The notes: generated by a model from the letters alone, not told the origin. A stretch of DNA of 64,000 nucleotides from Fennellomyces sp. T-0311 (GCA_025266875.1 JALLLT010000003.1:1-64000), one strand, 5' to 3'; shown: positions 12,130 to 25,084, numbered from the stretch's first letter. Made by a program: numbers and translations.

Positions 12130-15100
12130 TTATGCTTTGACTTCGCCTTCTTCCTTTGCATCGTCAGCCATCGGTACATCCTTGTCCGCGTCTTCCGCTG
12201 GCTTTGGAAGTGGTGATGGTGATGGTTTTGGTGATGAAGCCGCTTCCGGTTTTGACTCGTCCTTCTTGTCCTCGTCCTTTTTGCCCTCGTCCTCCTCGGC
12301 TCGTGGCCGCTTGTTCTCTTGGAACGATTCCCCATCAAAGCTCCGTTTCTGATTATGCTCTTGCTGCTGCTGGTTGTATCCTGTACCTCCCATACTCAAC
12401 AGCGCACTTGCCGCGCTTTCATCGTAATCTTCGTCCAACCGCCGTGTTACTGCCGTTTCCTTTGCCACCGGTAACTCCTTTGGTGCTTCTGCTGGTTTTT
12501 CCTGCTGCGCCAGTTGCTGCTGCTGTTGTTGTTGTTGCTGTTGCGACGACACTTCATCCTCCTTGTCTTCGGCACGTGGTGGTTGATCTTGCGCGGGGGG
12601 AGGAGCCTGCTGTTGCTTCTGTTGCTGTTGCTGCACATCACGAGATGGCTCAGGCACGGGTTGTTGTGGCGATGGCAACTGTCGCTGCTGCTGCTGCTGC
12701 TGTTCCTCTTCCACGGGAGGCTTTTCAATGGGAGGAGGACGGTATAACCGTGGCGATTCATTGGCCTCCTGCTTCACTGGTGGCGTATGATGATGTTGTA
12801 CGGGAGAAGCATTTTCGGCGGGATAATCGCGACGAGCATAAGGCGATTGACTTGCTGGTCTAGGGACATGACGATCGTCGCGACCAATGGGTGATCGCGG
12901 CATGGGTGGATGTTCATCACGATGGGGTGGCGGATGCGGCGAAGCATGTTGATTGCGAGGTGAAGCATCATGATGAGGCGATTGCCACAAACCTCGAGGT
13001 TGCAGCGATGAACGACCGTTCGTATCTGCATGTTCGGGCTTCATATAGGGTGAATGACGCGCATGATCAGGTTGATATGGCGTTGACGTGGGTGGAGGTG
13101 GCGTCTGACGTGCACCCGTTCGAGCATCCTCGGGAATAATGGGGTTCATTTGGGAACGGTCCGATGGAGTAGGTGCTTGACCACCGCCGATACCAGGTAT
13201 GCGGACATCTTCACGTGCCGGAGGCTGCGATGACGATTGGTATTGCGAATGCAATCCGGACGCACGACGATCCGGTTGTCCGGAAAGTGCGGGCAGATCA
13301 CGTCCCTGTCCTCCGTTCTCATGCGCTCCCAGATTGTTCTAAACGGAAAGCCATGTTAGACTAACAAAAAAAAAGATGCGCTTGTTTGTTTATGACTCAC
13401 TGCAGGTAACAACGGAGTGGACGCACGTTCATCGCCCGAACGATTGACCGTCGTACTGTAGTTGGACATACTCGACAGAGATGGTCCGGGAGCCGACTAT
13501 TTTCTCGTTGCACAAACGGTTAATACGCTAAGCTTGTCCTCCCCACCCTCTTTTCATCGAACTACCTGATTGTAAGGTGCTCCGTTGAGTGGCTGTGCAC
13601 CAGGTCCGTTCTGATACTGGTTTGGATTGCTCACGTCGCGAGGTGCTGGAGCACTACCCGCACTAAGTGTACACTAGGATTACCATGGTTGCTCATCAAC
13701 AAATCAATCAAAAACTTACACCTGAGACGACTGAACGGATTGAGACTTGCGCAATAACTCCAATCGTTGTTTGATGTGAGGGTTAGACGGATCCAGTTCC
13801 GCAGCCCGTTGGTATGCGTCCAACGCATCCTGGACCTGATTGTTGCATGACTCGTACAAGGTACCGAGGTCGTACCACACTTCACTGATGTACGGATTGA
13901 GCCGAATGGCCCGACTATACGCATCCAACGCATCACGATACTATGCACACGCGCGAGTTTTAGAACAGTTGTCCAGTCCATCTTTTTTCTTTTTGTGGAT
14001 GGCTTACCTGATTAATCTGATAGTACAATACACCAATGGAACACCAAAAGGTGGGATTACGTGCATCCCGATACACCGCTTGCTGATATGCCTCGTATGC
14101 CTTGTTGTAATTTTGCTCGGCCATGTAGCACCGTCCCAACAAATACCATGATTGCGCATCATTGCTGTCCGACTTTAACGAACGCGTCAAGTACTGGATA
14201 GCCAGCGTCTGGTTGCAGAACGAAGTGTTTTGCTGATGATACAACCAGCCCAGCTGCTGCAAGACCTTGGCATGATCTGGATTCTCGGCCAATACGCGTT
14301 CGTACGCTTCCTTTGCCATCTCAAACTAATTTTATTTTATTGGATCAGTTAACACACAACAACCAGCCCTTGTTTCAATTCCGACCCTCCCTCCCTCTCT
14401 CTCTCTCTCTCTCTTTCTCTTTACCTCCTTTTGTTGTTCGTAAACATGGCCAGTTTGGAACCAAATATCGGACTCGGTCAAGGGTCTTGGTGGAGTATGT
14501 AGAATATAGCGGAAACACTGGGCACGCGGGTTTAGGGTTCTTGCCAAGCACGGTGGGGGTTTTTTTTTATCATTTTACCTGCAGCGACAGATCAAACTTT
14601 TGTTGCTGTTTGTATATGATGCCCAGTCGAAAGTAAATCTCGTTGGCCTTTTCGAATTTCGGATCCATTTTCATAACAGCTGAGAAGGCTTCTTCCGCAT
14701 GTTCAAGCGAGCCGTAGCGATCGTACAGAATGCCAATGCCATACCAGAGTTTCGGATCCTTGAAAAGGGCTTAGTCTGGTTTATGCGGGTGTGTGTATGT
14801 GTGTGTGTGTGTGTGCCATGTACCTTTGGATTCGAAAGATGATACAATGCTTGTTGATATGCATGGTATGCATCTTGCAGATTGTCCATCATGAGATAGC
14901 AGTGACCAAGCGCTGCCCACGTATCGCCGTTGTTTTCTTGAATTCCCAGGATTCGTTTAAAGTACTCAACAGCCTAAAAAGTGCAAACAAGTGAGCTTCC
15001 TGGCCACCGTTCAATGCAGACGTGTCTTGTTTTCAATACCCTGCCAAACTGTTCGCGGCCTCGACATAACGACGCGATCTGATTCAGTGCAGGAACAGAA

Positions 15101-15438
15101 TAAGGATTGTGTCGTAGCGCCGATTCATAGCAGCTGGTTGCTTTGTCATAATCCATCATCATTTCAGCAAGATTACCTACAGAAAACACGAGTTTAATCG
15201 ACCAGCCATGGCGTTTTATTTTTTTTCTTTTTTCAACATTACCCATCGACAACCATGTTTGTTCGTTAACAGCAGCCAGTTTCTGAGCAGCAGTTTGCTG
15301 TTGTGGCGGCGGCGGCGGTTGTTGCGATTGCTGTTGTTGTTGTTGTTGCTGCTGCTGCTGTTGTTGTTGTTGCTGTTGTTGCTGCGATGGCTGCTGCACG
15401 GATGGCTGTTGCTGCTGCTGAGGGGTGGTTGCAGCCAT
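12130..15438 (-). CDS. CYC8: General transcriptional corepressor Cyc8/Ssn6 (TPR protein)
   Basis: Nuclear corepressor that works with Tup1 at glucose- and stress-regulated promoters. Ten exons: 15438-15243, 15176-15040, 14973-14824, 14758-14579, 14517-14425, 14325-14008, 13940-13722, 13673-13566, 13496-13401 and 13338-12130, giving 901 residues. The N-terminus is a poly-Gln tract (CAG/CAA, about 15310-15430) followed by poly-Pro. About ten TPRs follow, e.g. TWLSMGNLAEMMMDYDKATS, AAL GHCYLMMDNLQDAYHAY, DAQSWYLLGRCYMAEQNYNK, and ISEVWYDLGTLYESCNNQVQ. The C-terminal 400 residues are Pro/Gln/His-rich and end acidic with Lys/Glu blocks. Introns hold (TG)n near 14790-14814 and (CT)n near 14394-14420. 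Divergent from glutamine synthetase. Confidence 0.94.
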
Positions 15439-16481
15439 TTTTTATTTCTAAATGCATCAAGGCAGGCTTGAGTACTTTTTTTTCTCCCATCCCTCGAACA
15501 AAGTTGTCAGAGATTGTATTCTTTATACCTGGAACAAAAGGTAGGTGCGAAAAAGGGGTTCTTTTGAGGATCGGATTAGGAGCAAAAAGGCGGGGCAATA
15601 AAAAAAGATGAGCAGAAAGAAAAAAAAAAAGTCGAACGAACGAGTAACGCCTTGCCTCCTTTACTCCACACAAACGAACTCTGCCTGTACTTTTCGCAAT
15701 TTTTTTTTCTTCTTGCTGACTCGGGACCGCCGATGAGTGATGGACAGGCCACTCCCAACTCCGACGACACTTTTTGGCCGCGCTTGTCGTCATCGTTCTG
15801 ACATGCTCTCTCCTCCTTCCACTTTTCCATCCGTATTCCTTTTTGGTGATGCCTCTTCCAACCGCTCCTTGGCGCCGTGCGAGGGGACGCACACCGCTCT
15901 TTTGGCGCCGCGTCTTGCATTTTGCCACGGCTTTCTAAATACAGCAGCCATGGCGGCGGACGCGGCAGAAGAAAAGAGAGGCGCTGGCTGTCATACTTCT
16001 TTTAAGAAAGATCATCTGGTGCCTGCGCCCATAAAGTTCATGGTGATACAGTGTGAGAGAAGTCAAATGGGATGAGAAAACACATGGCCTCACTCCCTGT
16101 TCTTATCTTAACTGTGACCTGCAGGGGATCTACTGATATATATATATTTTTTCTTTTACTGCACGCACCATGCTCTTTTTCGCTCTAAAACGGCTGTCAA
16201 GTGGCATACAGCCAAAGGTGTGCTTGTGCATGCTTCCAACCACTTGGCCTGTTTTTCAAGGAGCAGGCGAGCCATTGAAGGAGAGGAAGGCAGAGCGTGA
16301 TGCTGTACACAGCTTTTGATAAGAAAGCAATGTCCGAACTGATATCAAATGGAACATGCCCGATAGCTGTGTCACGGAAACCAAAAAGGGTGACTTTAAA
16401 AACCCAAACACATCTCTTTCTTCTATCGCACTCGCATCTTCTTTCTCCTCTTCATTTCTCTCTCTCGCTCTCTTTAACGCC
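15439..16481. promoter_or_regulatory. GLN1: Divergent CYC8/GS intergenic region with candidate GATA sites
   Basis: About 1 kb. The half near GS holds two matches to the fungal GATA-factor consensus HGATAR: AGATAAG on the minus strand (CTTATCT, 16102-16108) and TGATAAG at 16317-16323, some 375 and 160 bases before the GS start. Nitrogen-responsive GATA factors commonly control fungal GS, so these are reasonable candidates, but such short motifs also occur by chance. A CT-rich tract (16415-16475) directly precedes the start, as in highly expressed fungal genes. A (TA)n run lies near 16137-16147. Confidence 0.35.
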
Positions 16482-17728
16482 ATGGCCGTCATCTCCAACG
16501 CTGATATCCTTCAAAAGTACCTGAGCCTTGATCAACGAGGCGCTGTCCAGGCCGAATACATCTGGATTGATGGCTTCAATCAGCTGCGATCGAAAACCAA
16601 AACCCTGTCCAAGGTGCCTGGCGATGTTAGCGAGCTCTCTGAATGGAACTATGACGGATCATCCACCGGCCAGGCTGAAGGCCACGACTCCGATGTGCTG
16701 TTGCAGCCCGTAGCCATGTTTGCCGATCCTTTCCGCGGCGGAGACAACAAGCTGGTTCTCTGCGAGACCTACAACCCAGGTTATTGCTTATTGTTTTAGA
16801 AATTGCGCAGACCCAAAAAAAATTCTGACATCCAACCATAGACGGCACGCCTCATGCCACCAACTACCGTTACGCGTGCAAAAAGGTCATGGAAACCTAC
16901 GCCGACACCAAGCCATGGTTCGGCATCGAGCAAGAGTACATGTTCATCGACCCTGAAACCACCCGTCCCTATGGTTGGCCACGCAACGGTTTCCCCGAAC
17001 CCCAGGTATGTGTGTCTGATGTGTTATCTTATCTTTCCGCCTAGATAAAACTAACCAATGATAACAGGGCAAATACTATTGCGGTGTCGGCGCTGGCAAG
17101 ATCTTTGGTCGAGATATCGTCGAGGCGCATTATCGTGCATGTCTCTTCGCCGGCATCAATATTTCCGGTGTGAATGCCGAAGTCGCTCCAGGCCAATTCG
17201 AATTCCAAGTCGGCCCTTGCGAAGGCATCGATATGGGCGACCACCTCTGGATCGCCCGCTACATTCTTGATCGCGTCGCCGAAGACTTTGCCGTCACCGT
17301 CACCATTCATCCCAAGCCCATCAAGGGCGATTGGAATGGTGCTGGCTGTCATACCAGTAAGTCTGCTGTGCCTTCCCGTTTTAAAATTAGATAGACTCAT
17401 CCCCATGGCAATAGACTACTCGACCGAAGAGATGCGCGAAGAGGGCGGTTTGGTCGCCATTGAAAAGGCCATTGAAAAGATGAGCTTGAAGCATTTTGAA
17501 CATATCGCCGTCTACGGTGAAGACAATGACCAGCGCCTGACAGGCAAGCATGAAACCGGCCACATTGGCGCATTCTCGTACGGCATCGCCAACCGCGGTG
17601 CTTCCATTCGTATTCCCCGTCATGTTGGCAAGGAAGGAAAGGGTTATATGGAGGACAGACGTCCCGCATCCAACATTGATCCTTATCGGGTCACTTCCAT
17701 CATTGTCGAATCTTCCTTGGGCCCATAA
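16482..17728 (+). CDS. GLN1: Glutamine synthetase (eukaryotic type II)
   Basis: ATP-dependent ligation of ammonium to glutamate in the cytosol. Four exons, 16482-16779, 16842-17005, 17068-17356 and 17415-17728, give 354 residues, the standard fungal length. Beta-Grasp part: [20 protein letters not shown] and [20 protein letters not shown]. Catalytic part: [20 protein letters not shown] (metal-binding Glu pair), [37 protein letters not shown] and the ammonium-site loop [11 protein letters not shown]. It ends [16 protein letters not shown]. All key residues I can recall are present. Very biased C-ending codons suggest strong expression. The convergent 81-residue gene stops 110 bases away. Confidence 0.97.
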
Positions 17729-17838
17729 AATCGCAACTCATTCTCTCTTTTACGCTCATATCCAGCATTATACCTTTTATTATGTTTAAAAAAAAGAAAC
17801 AATAAAAAAAAAAGAGAAAAATAAAGCCACTTTTTTTT

Positions 17839-18084
17839 TCACGCGCCAGTATTGGTCGGATCTGTACTTGCAAAGTAGCTTTTTCCATCATGTTGAGATA
17901 TCGGATCTTTATAGTCGCCAAGGTGATCCGGAGAGTTGGTGTTACGTACCGGGTCACGCAAGTACTTTTGCTCGGCCGGACTCAAGGGACACTGCTTTGG
18001 GTCGGTATGGTGACCATGTTGTACACACTTTTCTCTCTCTGCTCGTTGTTGATTTGAATTCTCGGTATTTGTTAGATGATCCAT
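17839..18084 (-). CDS. Orphan small hydrophilic protein (81 residues)
   Basis: A single uninterrupted frame from MDHLTNTENSNQQRAEREKC to TDPTNTGA and TGA. It is charged, Asp/His/Asn-rich, has no signal peptide or membrane segment, and contains CVQHGHHTDPKQC, two cysteines bracketing a His cluster that could bind a metal. Composition and the compact divergent arrangement with prolidase (236 bases between starts) argue that it is a real gene. I recognise no family. It resembles the short hydrophilic, probably unstructured stress proteins of fungi only in general character. Confidence 0.55.
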   Translation of the reverse strand: MDHLTNTENSNQQRAEREKCVQHGHHTDPKQCPLSPAEQKYLRDPVRNTNSPDHLGDYKDPISQHDGKSYFASTDPTNTGA

Positions 18085-18320
18085 GATTTTTGTGCTTAAA
18101 AGTGTAAAAGAGTTGACCCGCGTACGGTTTACTTTTTTCCCGTTTTATATAATACCGGCAATGGTTTCAGAAAACTTTTCGCCAATAAGAATTCGATTCA
18201 TGCGACCACCGAGAAAGGGAAAGATTTGCGCCGTGATTCAGGTTACAACTGACTTTAAATAAACTTTTTTTTTCGCACGCTAATTCCCTGACCTCTCTTC
18301 CACTCGCGTTTCTTTATTCC

Positions 18321-19923
18321 ATGATGGTTTTGCCTACACGTCGCAATGTTTTAAAAGTGCTCGACCATTTCAAAAAGTCAGAAGGTCTGATTGTGCTCAA
18401 GGGCCAAGTGCTTCACGAACGTGATGATACGGACGTCGAATTGCCCTTTCGTCAAGAAAGTTCATTCTATTACCTAACAGGTACATAGTAAACATATCTG
18501 CATAGAGTGTTGTTGTTTACTAAGCTGTACCTATTGCTAGGTGTTGCTGAACCTGGTTTCTACGTGGTGATTGATGTTGCCACGCAACGCATTCAGCTGT
18601 TTGCTCCCCCTGTCAACCCTGATGATGTCGTGTGGATGGGCTTACCCGACAGCCTTGAAGTGCTGCAAACCAAATACGATGTGGACGAAGCACTGTACAC
18701 CACCGAATTGGATGCTCGGTTATCGGCCGCTTCCGCCGTTTACACCATTCCTCAATTCAAATTGACGTTTGCAGACGCAAAGATGGCCAGTGCGGACGAC
18801 AATGATGCGTTGTACACCGCTTTGTGCGAGGCACGTTGCATCAAGGAAGAATGGGAAATTGACGTCATTCGTCAAGCAAACAAGATTTCTTCGGATGCCC
18901 ATCGCAAGGTAAACAAACAAAAAAAAATACCATCTTCTTTCCCGCTAATTCCCATTTTTTTTCTCAGCTGATGGAAAATGTTAATCCTGGCATGAACGAA
19001 GCTCAGCTTTATTCTACCTTCCTCAATGGTAACACACAAAATGCACAGAAAAAAAATTTGAATGATAGAACGTCAATGTATAGAATCCACAAACCACGGT
19101 GCTTTCTTCCAATCCTACATTCCTGTCATTGGATCTGGCAAGAATGCCGCCACGTTGCATTACAACAAGAACAATGCTGTTATTGAAAACGCGACGGATT
19201 TGATCCTTGTTGATGCTGGTGCCGAATACAACTACTACGCATCGGACATCACACGTACTTTCCCTGCAGGTGGCAAATTCACTCCCGAAGCCGCTACCAT
19301 TTACACCATTGTCTTGGATATGCAAAAGGCATGCTTTGAAAAGTTAAAGGCCGGTGTTGCTTGGGAAGATGTTCATCAAGTGGCTCTTGAAGTTGCCGCC
19401 CAAGGATTGATCGATGCCGGCATTCTTGTTGGTGAAAAGCAAGAGTTGCTCGACAAGGATGTCGTCGCAGCATTCTTCCCTCATGGCAGTAAGCTTTTAT
19501 ATATATGACGCAGTAACTTTTTGAAAATGGAACTGACACATGTATTGACTAGTTGGCCACATGTTGGGTATCGATGTTCACGACGTGGGTGGCTATCCCA
19601 AAGGTACCCAACGTATCAATCGACCAAGCTATCGATACTTGCGTATGCGCCGGACACTTGCTGCAGGCAATGTAGTTACGGTCGAGCCCGGAATTTACTT
19701 TTGCGACTATATCATCGATCCCGTTGTCAAGGCCGAGGAGACAAGCAAGTACATCAATGTCGAAGCATTGGACAAGTACAAGGTTGTCGGCGGTGTTCGC
19801 ATCGAAGATAATCTGGTCATTACCGAGGATGGCTATATCAATCTGACAACCGCACCCAAGGAAATTGAAGAAATCGAACAGTTGATGGATGCTTCTGCTC
19901 ACAAGAAACGAAAAGTTGAATAA
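18321..19923 (+). CDS. Xaa-Pro dipeptidase (prolidase), peptidase M24B
   Basis: Cleaves dipeptides with C-terminal proline, using two metal ions. Five exons, 18321-18480, 18541-18908, 18968-19028, 19084-19488 and 19553-19923, give 454 residues. N-terminal AMP-N domain: ELPFRQESSFYYLTGVAEPG. Pita-bread catalytic domain: metal ligands in LILVDAGAEYNYYASDITRT (both Asp), GHMLGIDVHDVGGYPKG (His), NVVTVEPGIYF (Glu) and GGVRIEDNLVIT (Glu). The C-terminus is basic (HKKRKVE). ATG codons at 18321 and 18324 are both usable. Human PEPD-like layout. Converges on RAB2 (213 bases between stops). Confidence 0.95.
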
Positions 19924-20136
19924 AAAAAAAAGAAGGGGGATATCACTGTCTCTTTCTTTTTCTGTCATTAGGTTTACGTAAAAAAAAAGAATTTGTCCAT
20001 AAAAGGGGATAAAAATGAATGAAAAATATAAAAAGGGGGAAAGGAGGTATTGGGAAGGCACAAGTCTGCCGTAGTTACAGAAGATGTGTGTGTTTTTCGT
20101 GGTGGTGGTGATGGTGGTCTATAGGTGAAGAGAGAT

Positions 20137-21493
<1,357 letters not shown>

Positions 21494-21686
21494 TGCTTTG
21501 TTCCACAGAAAAAAAAAAAGAGGTTATAAGGGTTTCTTACGATGCACGACATATAAAATGGCGGAAGGCCAAGGAAACTCCGAACGCATGATGTCATTGG
21601 TCAGTTTCCGGACCAAAGGTACGCGTACACTCTCGTCTGTCCTCGTTAAAGCTTTCCTTTTTTTTTCTTGTTTAAACCTTTAATCG

Positions 21687-22834
21687 ATGCCAACCACAAC
21701 TACCGTCTCACCCTCAACAACCGTTCAAGTACATCCGCTTGTACTTTTGTCAGCCACCGATCACTATAATCGTGTGGCCAAGGACACAAGGAAGCGCGTC
21801 GTGGGTGTATTACTCGGTCAACAGAAAGGCAAAACTGTCAACGTCTCGAATAGTTTCGCAGGTGAATTGACCCTCTTGCTTTATTCATTCGAAGGGTCCA
21901 CTCATCCCTTTTTGTTCTATAGTTCCATTTGAGGAAGATGAAAAGGATCCCTCGGTATGGTTCTTGGATCACAACTACATTGAAGGAATGAACAGCATGT
22001 TCAAAAAAGTGAATGGTAAATTGGGCTGTTGCTTGGATATTTTAAAAAATAAATACTGACAACATTTGTTGCCATAGCCAAGGAAAAGATGATTGGATGG
22101 TACCACAGTGGACCCAAGCTTCGTCCTTCGGATCTCGAGATAAACGAACTCTTTAAACGATACACGCCCAACCCGGTGCTCGTCATTGTGGATGTTAAGC
22201 CAAAAGACGTTGAGATACCCACAGATGCCTATTTCGCCATTGAAGAAATCAAAGATGTAAAAAAATGCGCTCTTTTTATATATATATATATGACTACTCT
22301 CCAACAAGTAGACTAAACCTTTCACTCTTGTAGGATGGCACAGCAACTACCAAAACATTCATGCACGTACCATCAGAAATTGTTGCGGAGGAAGCAGAGG
22401 AAATTGGTGTAGAACATTTGTTGCGAGACATCAAGGACAATGCCGTTGGTACATTATCAACACGTATCAGCGGACAATTGGGTTCGTTGGCAGGATTGCA
22501 AGACCGTTTGGAAGAAATCCGCGACTATCTTGAAAAAGTCGTCAGCGGCAAATTGCCCGTCAACCATCAAATTCTGTACAACTTGCAAGATATCTTCAAT
22601 CTACTGCCAAATCTCGAGGCTCAAGATATGGTCAACGCTTTCAGCACAAAGACAAACGATCAATTGCTCATGATTTATCTCTCGAGTCTTATTCGTGCCG
22701 TCATTGCTTTGCATAATCTCATCAACAACAAAATCGATAATTTGAAGGGCGAGGAAGGTGTCCTGTCCCCATCCACTCCCGAAAAGAAGGACGCCGAGTC
22801 ACCAAAGGCAGAGAAAAAGGAAGCGAGCAAATAG
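21687..22834 (+). CDS. RPN8: 26S proteasome regulatory subunit Rpn8 (PSMD7)
   Basis: Non-catalytic MPN-domain partner of the deubiquitinase Rpn11 in the 19S lid. Exons 21687-21861, 21923-22015, 22078-22256 and 22334-22834 give 315 residues. The MPN domain starts [20 protein letters not shown] and includes [40 protein letters not shown] and [20 protein letters not shown]. The JAMM catalytic set (HxHxxxxD) is absent as expected: the His position reads GWYHSGPKL without the second His. The C-terminal helices ([20 protein letters not shown]) and a Lys/Glu tail follow. The start lies in a CAATCGATGCC context. Confidence 0.95.
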
Positions 22835-22904
22835 TGTCCCGGATAAAACATAGTCTCTCCCTCCTTTTTTTTTCTCTCATACACAAAATATTACTCTTGA
22901 AACA

Positions 22905-23190
22905 TTACTTCTCGGTTGCATGGATGGACTGTGTGCGCTCATGCCGCCCATAGAGAACTGGATTTGAAACCATGGAAACCCGATAGTAACCTAGCAACAG
23001 ATAACGATAACCACATGGTAATTTTTTTTCACTATAGAAACGGTAAATAATTAAAACACCAGAACCAATTGCAAAAGAATAGAAGGCAATATGGGGTTGC
23101 TGTCGAGTAGGTTGTCCAAAGCTCCTTGATCGAGGTAACCCCAAATTCGATAAAATTCCCGCTTTGGGCGGGCAGCCTACCACATAGGCC
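22905..23190 (-). CDS. Possible small membrane protein, structure uncertain
   Basis: A minus-strand frame reads PTRQQPHIAFYSFAIGSGVL, IIYRFY and, after a probable 42-base intron, VSNPVLYGRHERTQSIHATE before TAA at 22905-22907. One hydrophobic helix followed by a short hydrophilic tail is the shape of many small mitochondrial or ER membrane subunits. No ATG start is visible in frame; an upstream exon would have to overlap the 5' region and first intron of eS6. I cannot match it to a named family. Treat as a candidate only. Confidence 0.25.
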
Positions 23191-23230
23191 CAGCAGGTGT
23201 GCAGCCAATAGTCCTTCCTTTTTCGCGAGT

Positions 23231-24215
23231 ATGAAGGTGAGAAAGCGTAACAAATTGGATCGCCCTCATCATTGCAAAAGAAACGGATGGATGGATGGAT
23301 GGATAATCGATGAGAAACCATTGAATTTTTTTTTCAAACACTCATTCTCAATGATGCCAAACGCGATCCATGTGCAAAAAAAAAAATGTCAATTTTCTAA
23401 ACCATCCTTCTATTCTTATTTTTAGCTGAACATTGCGAATCCAGCCACTGGCTGTCAAAAGTTGATCGAAATCGATGACGAACGCCGTCTGTACGTGTTA
23501 AACCCTTAGACGAAAATTCAGGGCATAAAAAAAGAAAAAAAAAAAACTAATTCAATACAGTCGTGGTTTCTATGACAAGCGTATGGCTCAAGAAGTTGCT
23601 GGCGATTCGCTCGGTGATGAATTCAAGGGATATGTTTTCCGCATTTCCGGTGGTAACGACAAGCAAGGTTTCCCCATGAAGCAGGGTGTTCTTTTGCCCC
23701 ACCGTGTGCGCTTGTTGTTGAGCAAGGGCCACTCGTGCTACCGTCCCCGTCGCACCGGCGAACGCAAGCGCAAGTCTGTTCGCGGCTGCATCGTCCAATC
23801 CGACTTGGCTGTCATGAACTTGGTCGTCGTCAAGCAGGGTGAACAGGATATTCCCGGTTTGACCGATACTACCGTTCCCAAGCGTCTTGGTCCCAAGCGT
23901 GCCAACAACATTCGCAAATTCTTCAACTTGTCCAAGGAAGATGATGTTCGTCAGTACGTGATCCGTCGCACCATCCAGCCTGCCAACCCCAACAAGAAGC
24001 CCTACACCAAGGCTCCCAAGATCCAGCGCTTGGTCACCCCTGTCACCCTCCGTCGCCAGCGCATCAAAAAGTTGGCCAAGGCTAAGCGTCACGAACGCAG
24101 AACCGAGGCCGAGGCTGAATACAAGCAACTCCTTGCCAAGCGCGTCAAGGAGGCCAAGGACCGCAAGATCGAGCGCCGCCGCACCTCGTCTATGCAAAAA
24201 TCCAGCTCTGCTTAA
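23231..24215 (+). CDS. RPS6: 40S ribosomal protein eS6
   Basis: Small-subunit ribosomal protein, phosphorylated downstream of TOR in many eukaryotes. Three exons: 23231-23236 (only ATG AAG), 23426-23490 and 23561-24215; 241 residues. Starts [20 protein letters not shown] and includes [40 protein letters not shown] and the C-terminal basic tail [16 protein letters not shown] with the phosphorylatable RRRTSS motif. The long first intron (189 bases) after two codons is common in fungal ribosomal protein genes and holds a (GGAT)5 microsatellite at about 23284-23304. The strong codon bias creates a long mirror frame on the other strand that is not a gene. Confidence 0.97.
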
Positions 24216-24471
24216 ACATCTCTCTCCCTTTTTTTTTCAACCAGATAATAAAAAATAGGTCGATTTATTGTACCCTACGGATTTCAGTTGCAGTTGGCTA
24301 TTGAGTCCTGGACGCGTATCAGAGTATGATCGTCAGAGTGGATGTGATGAATTAGAAAAGGAGATACTTTTTTTAACGCTGTATTGAAAATGTATGTGTT
24401 TCATAATGCGCGTCCTGCAGCACACGAGGCCTCAGCTGCTTCTCAAGAATGCAATCCATATCCAGAAAACC

Positions 24472-24648
24472 CTATTTCCCAACTGTGTACGTAGTATCGA
24501 CAGCCTTTGTTTCGATAACCAGACTCGGAAGTGTTGAAGTGTGTTGATCAAGTAATTCCAAAGCTACATATACAATCCCAGGAATGGTCAAACATAAGAC
24601 CAATAAAGCTGATACGGTGATAAGCGCGATCGACAACCACACGGACAT
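24472..24648 (-). CDS. Single-pass membrane microprotein (58 residues), orphan
   Basis: An uninterrupted frame reads MSVWLSIALITVSALLVLCL, TIPGIVYVALELLDQHTSTL and ends VDTTYTVGK, then TAG. The first 28 residues form one long hydrophobic helix, either a membrane anchor or an uncleaved signal. The rest is short and mildly acidic. It is preceded by an AG, so the ATG could sit inside a downstream exon of a longer gene, but I find no upstream exon. It lies 220 bases downstream of another small minus-strand ORF. No family recognised. Confidence 0.4.
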   Translation of the reverse strand: MSVWLSIALITVSALLVLCLTIPGIVYVALELLDQHTSTLPSLVIETKAVDTTYTVGK

Positions 24649-24870
24649 TCTTACGAGTCAAGACAAGCGCTTATTCGTACGCATCGTTAAAGAATGAGTG
24701 AATTTGACAAATGCGCTGCGAATTTGGCTGTGGATGAACGTGCAAGGGCAAGGATGTGAAATAAAAAAGGATCGAAATCACGGTAAAAAAAAAAAAGCAC
24801 AATCAAACAAGCACATCACTTTACGCAATAGCAGCACTGTGGGATAGGGTCACCCTCTCATCAAAAGACT

Positions 24871-25027
24871 TTATACGAGCTCGTCATGAATAGCACATCC
24901 AGTAGCAAGATCATAATAAGCGCCTAGATAGCGAGAATGAATCGACTGGTGAATAATGGAATAGCTGTTCACGTACTTGAAATTCATGCAATCTCCGTGG
25001 CAACAAAAAAAGTCCCTGACGAGTCAT
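24871..25027 (-). CDS. Small Cys/His-rich ORF with an apparent homopolymer frameshift
   Basis: From ATG at 25027 the frame reads MTRQGLF and then hits seven T (A7 at 25005-25011 on the plus strand). In the next frame the sequence runs on without a stop as CCHGDCMNFKYVNSYSIIHQ and ends CAIHDELV, TAA at 24871-24873. Removing one base of the run would join both parts into about 51 residues, so either an assembly error, a real frameshift or a non-canonical event is involved. The Cys/His spacing and Tyr/His-rich text look protein-like. The start is 57 bases from the divergent INTS13 start. No family recognised. Confidence 0.35.
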
Positions 25028-25084
25028 CTGCTGTCTGACTTTCTTGGTGATAGTAGCAAACGAGAAATATTATTGCTTTAAAGC

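Noticed and set aside
12156..12863. 235-codon plus-strand frame rich in Val/Ala/Leu opposite the Cyc8 C-terminus
   Set aside because: It is the complement of Gln/Pro/His-rich codons of Cyc8, not a separate gene.
15208..15471. Leu-rich 87-codon frame looking like a membrane protein
   Set aside because: Poly-Leu arises from reading the Cyc8 poly-Gln CAG/CAA repeat on the other strand.
17041..17406. 121-codon antisense frame in glutamine synthetase
   Set aside because: Same bias effect; it overlaps conserved GS coding sequence entirely.
23547..24197. 216-codon open frame antisense to eS6
   Set aside because: Mirror frame produced by strong codon bias of the ribosomal protein gene; Leu/Gly-rich, no start context, no introns consistent with the region.
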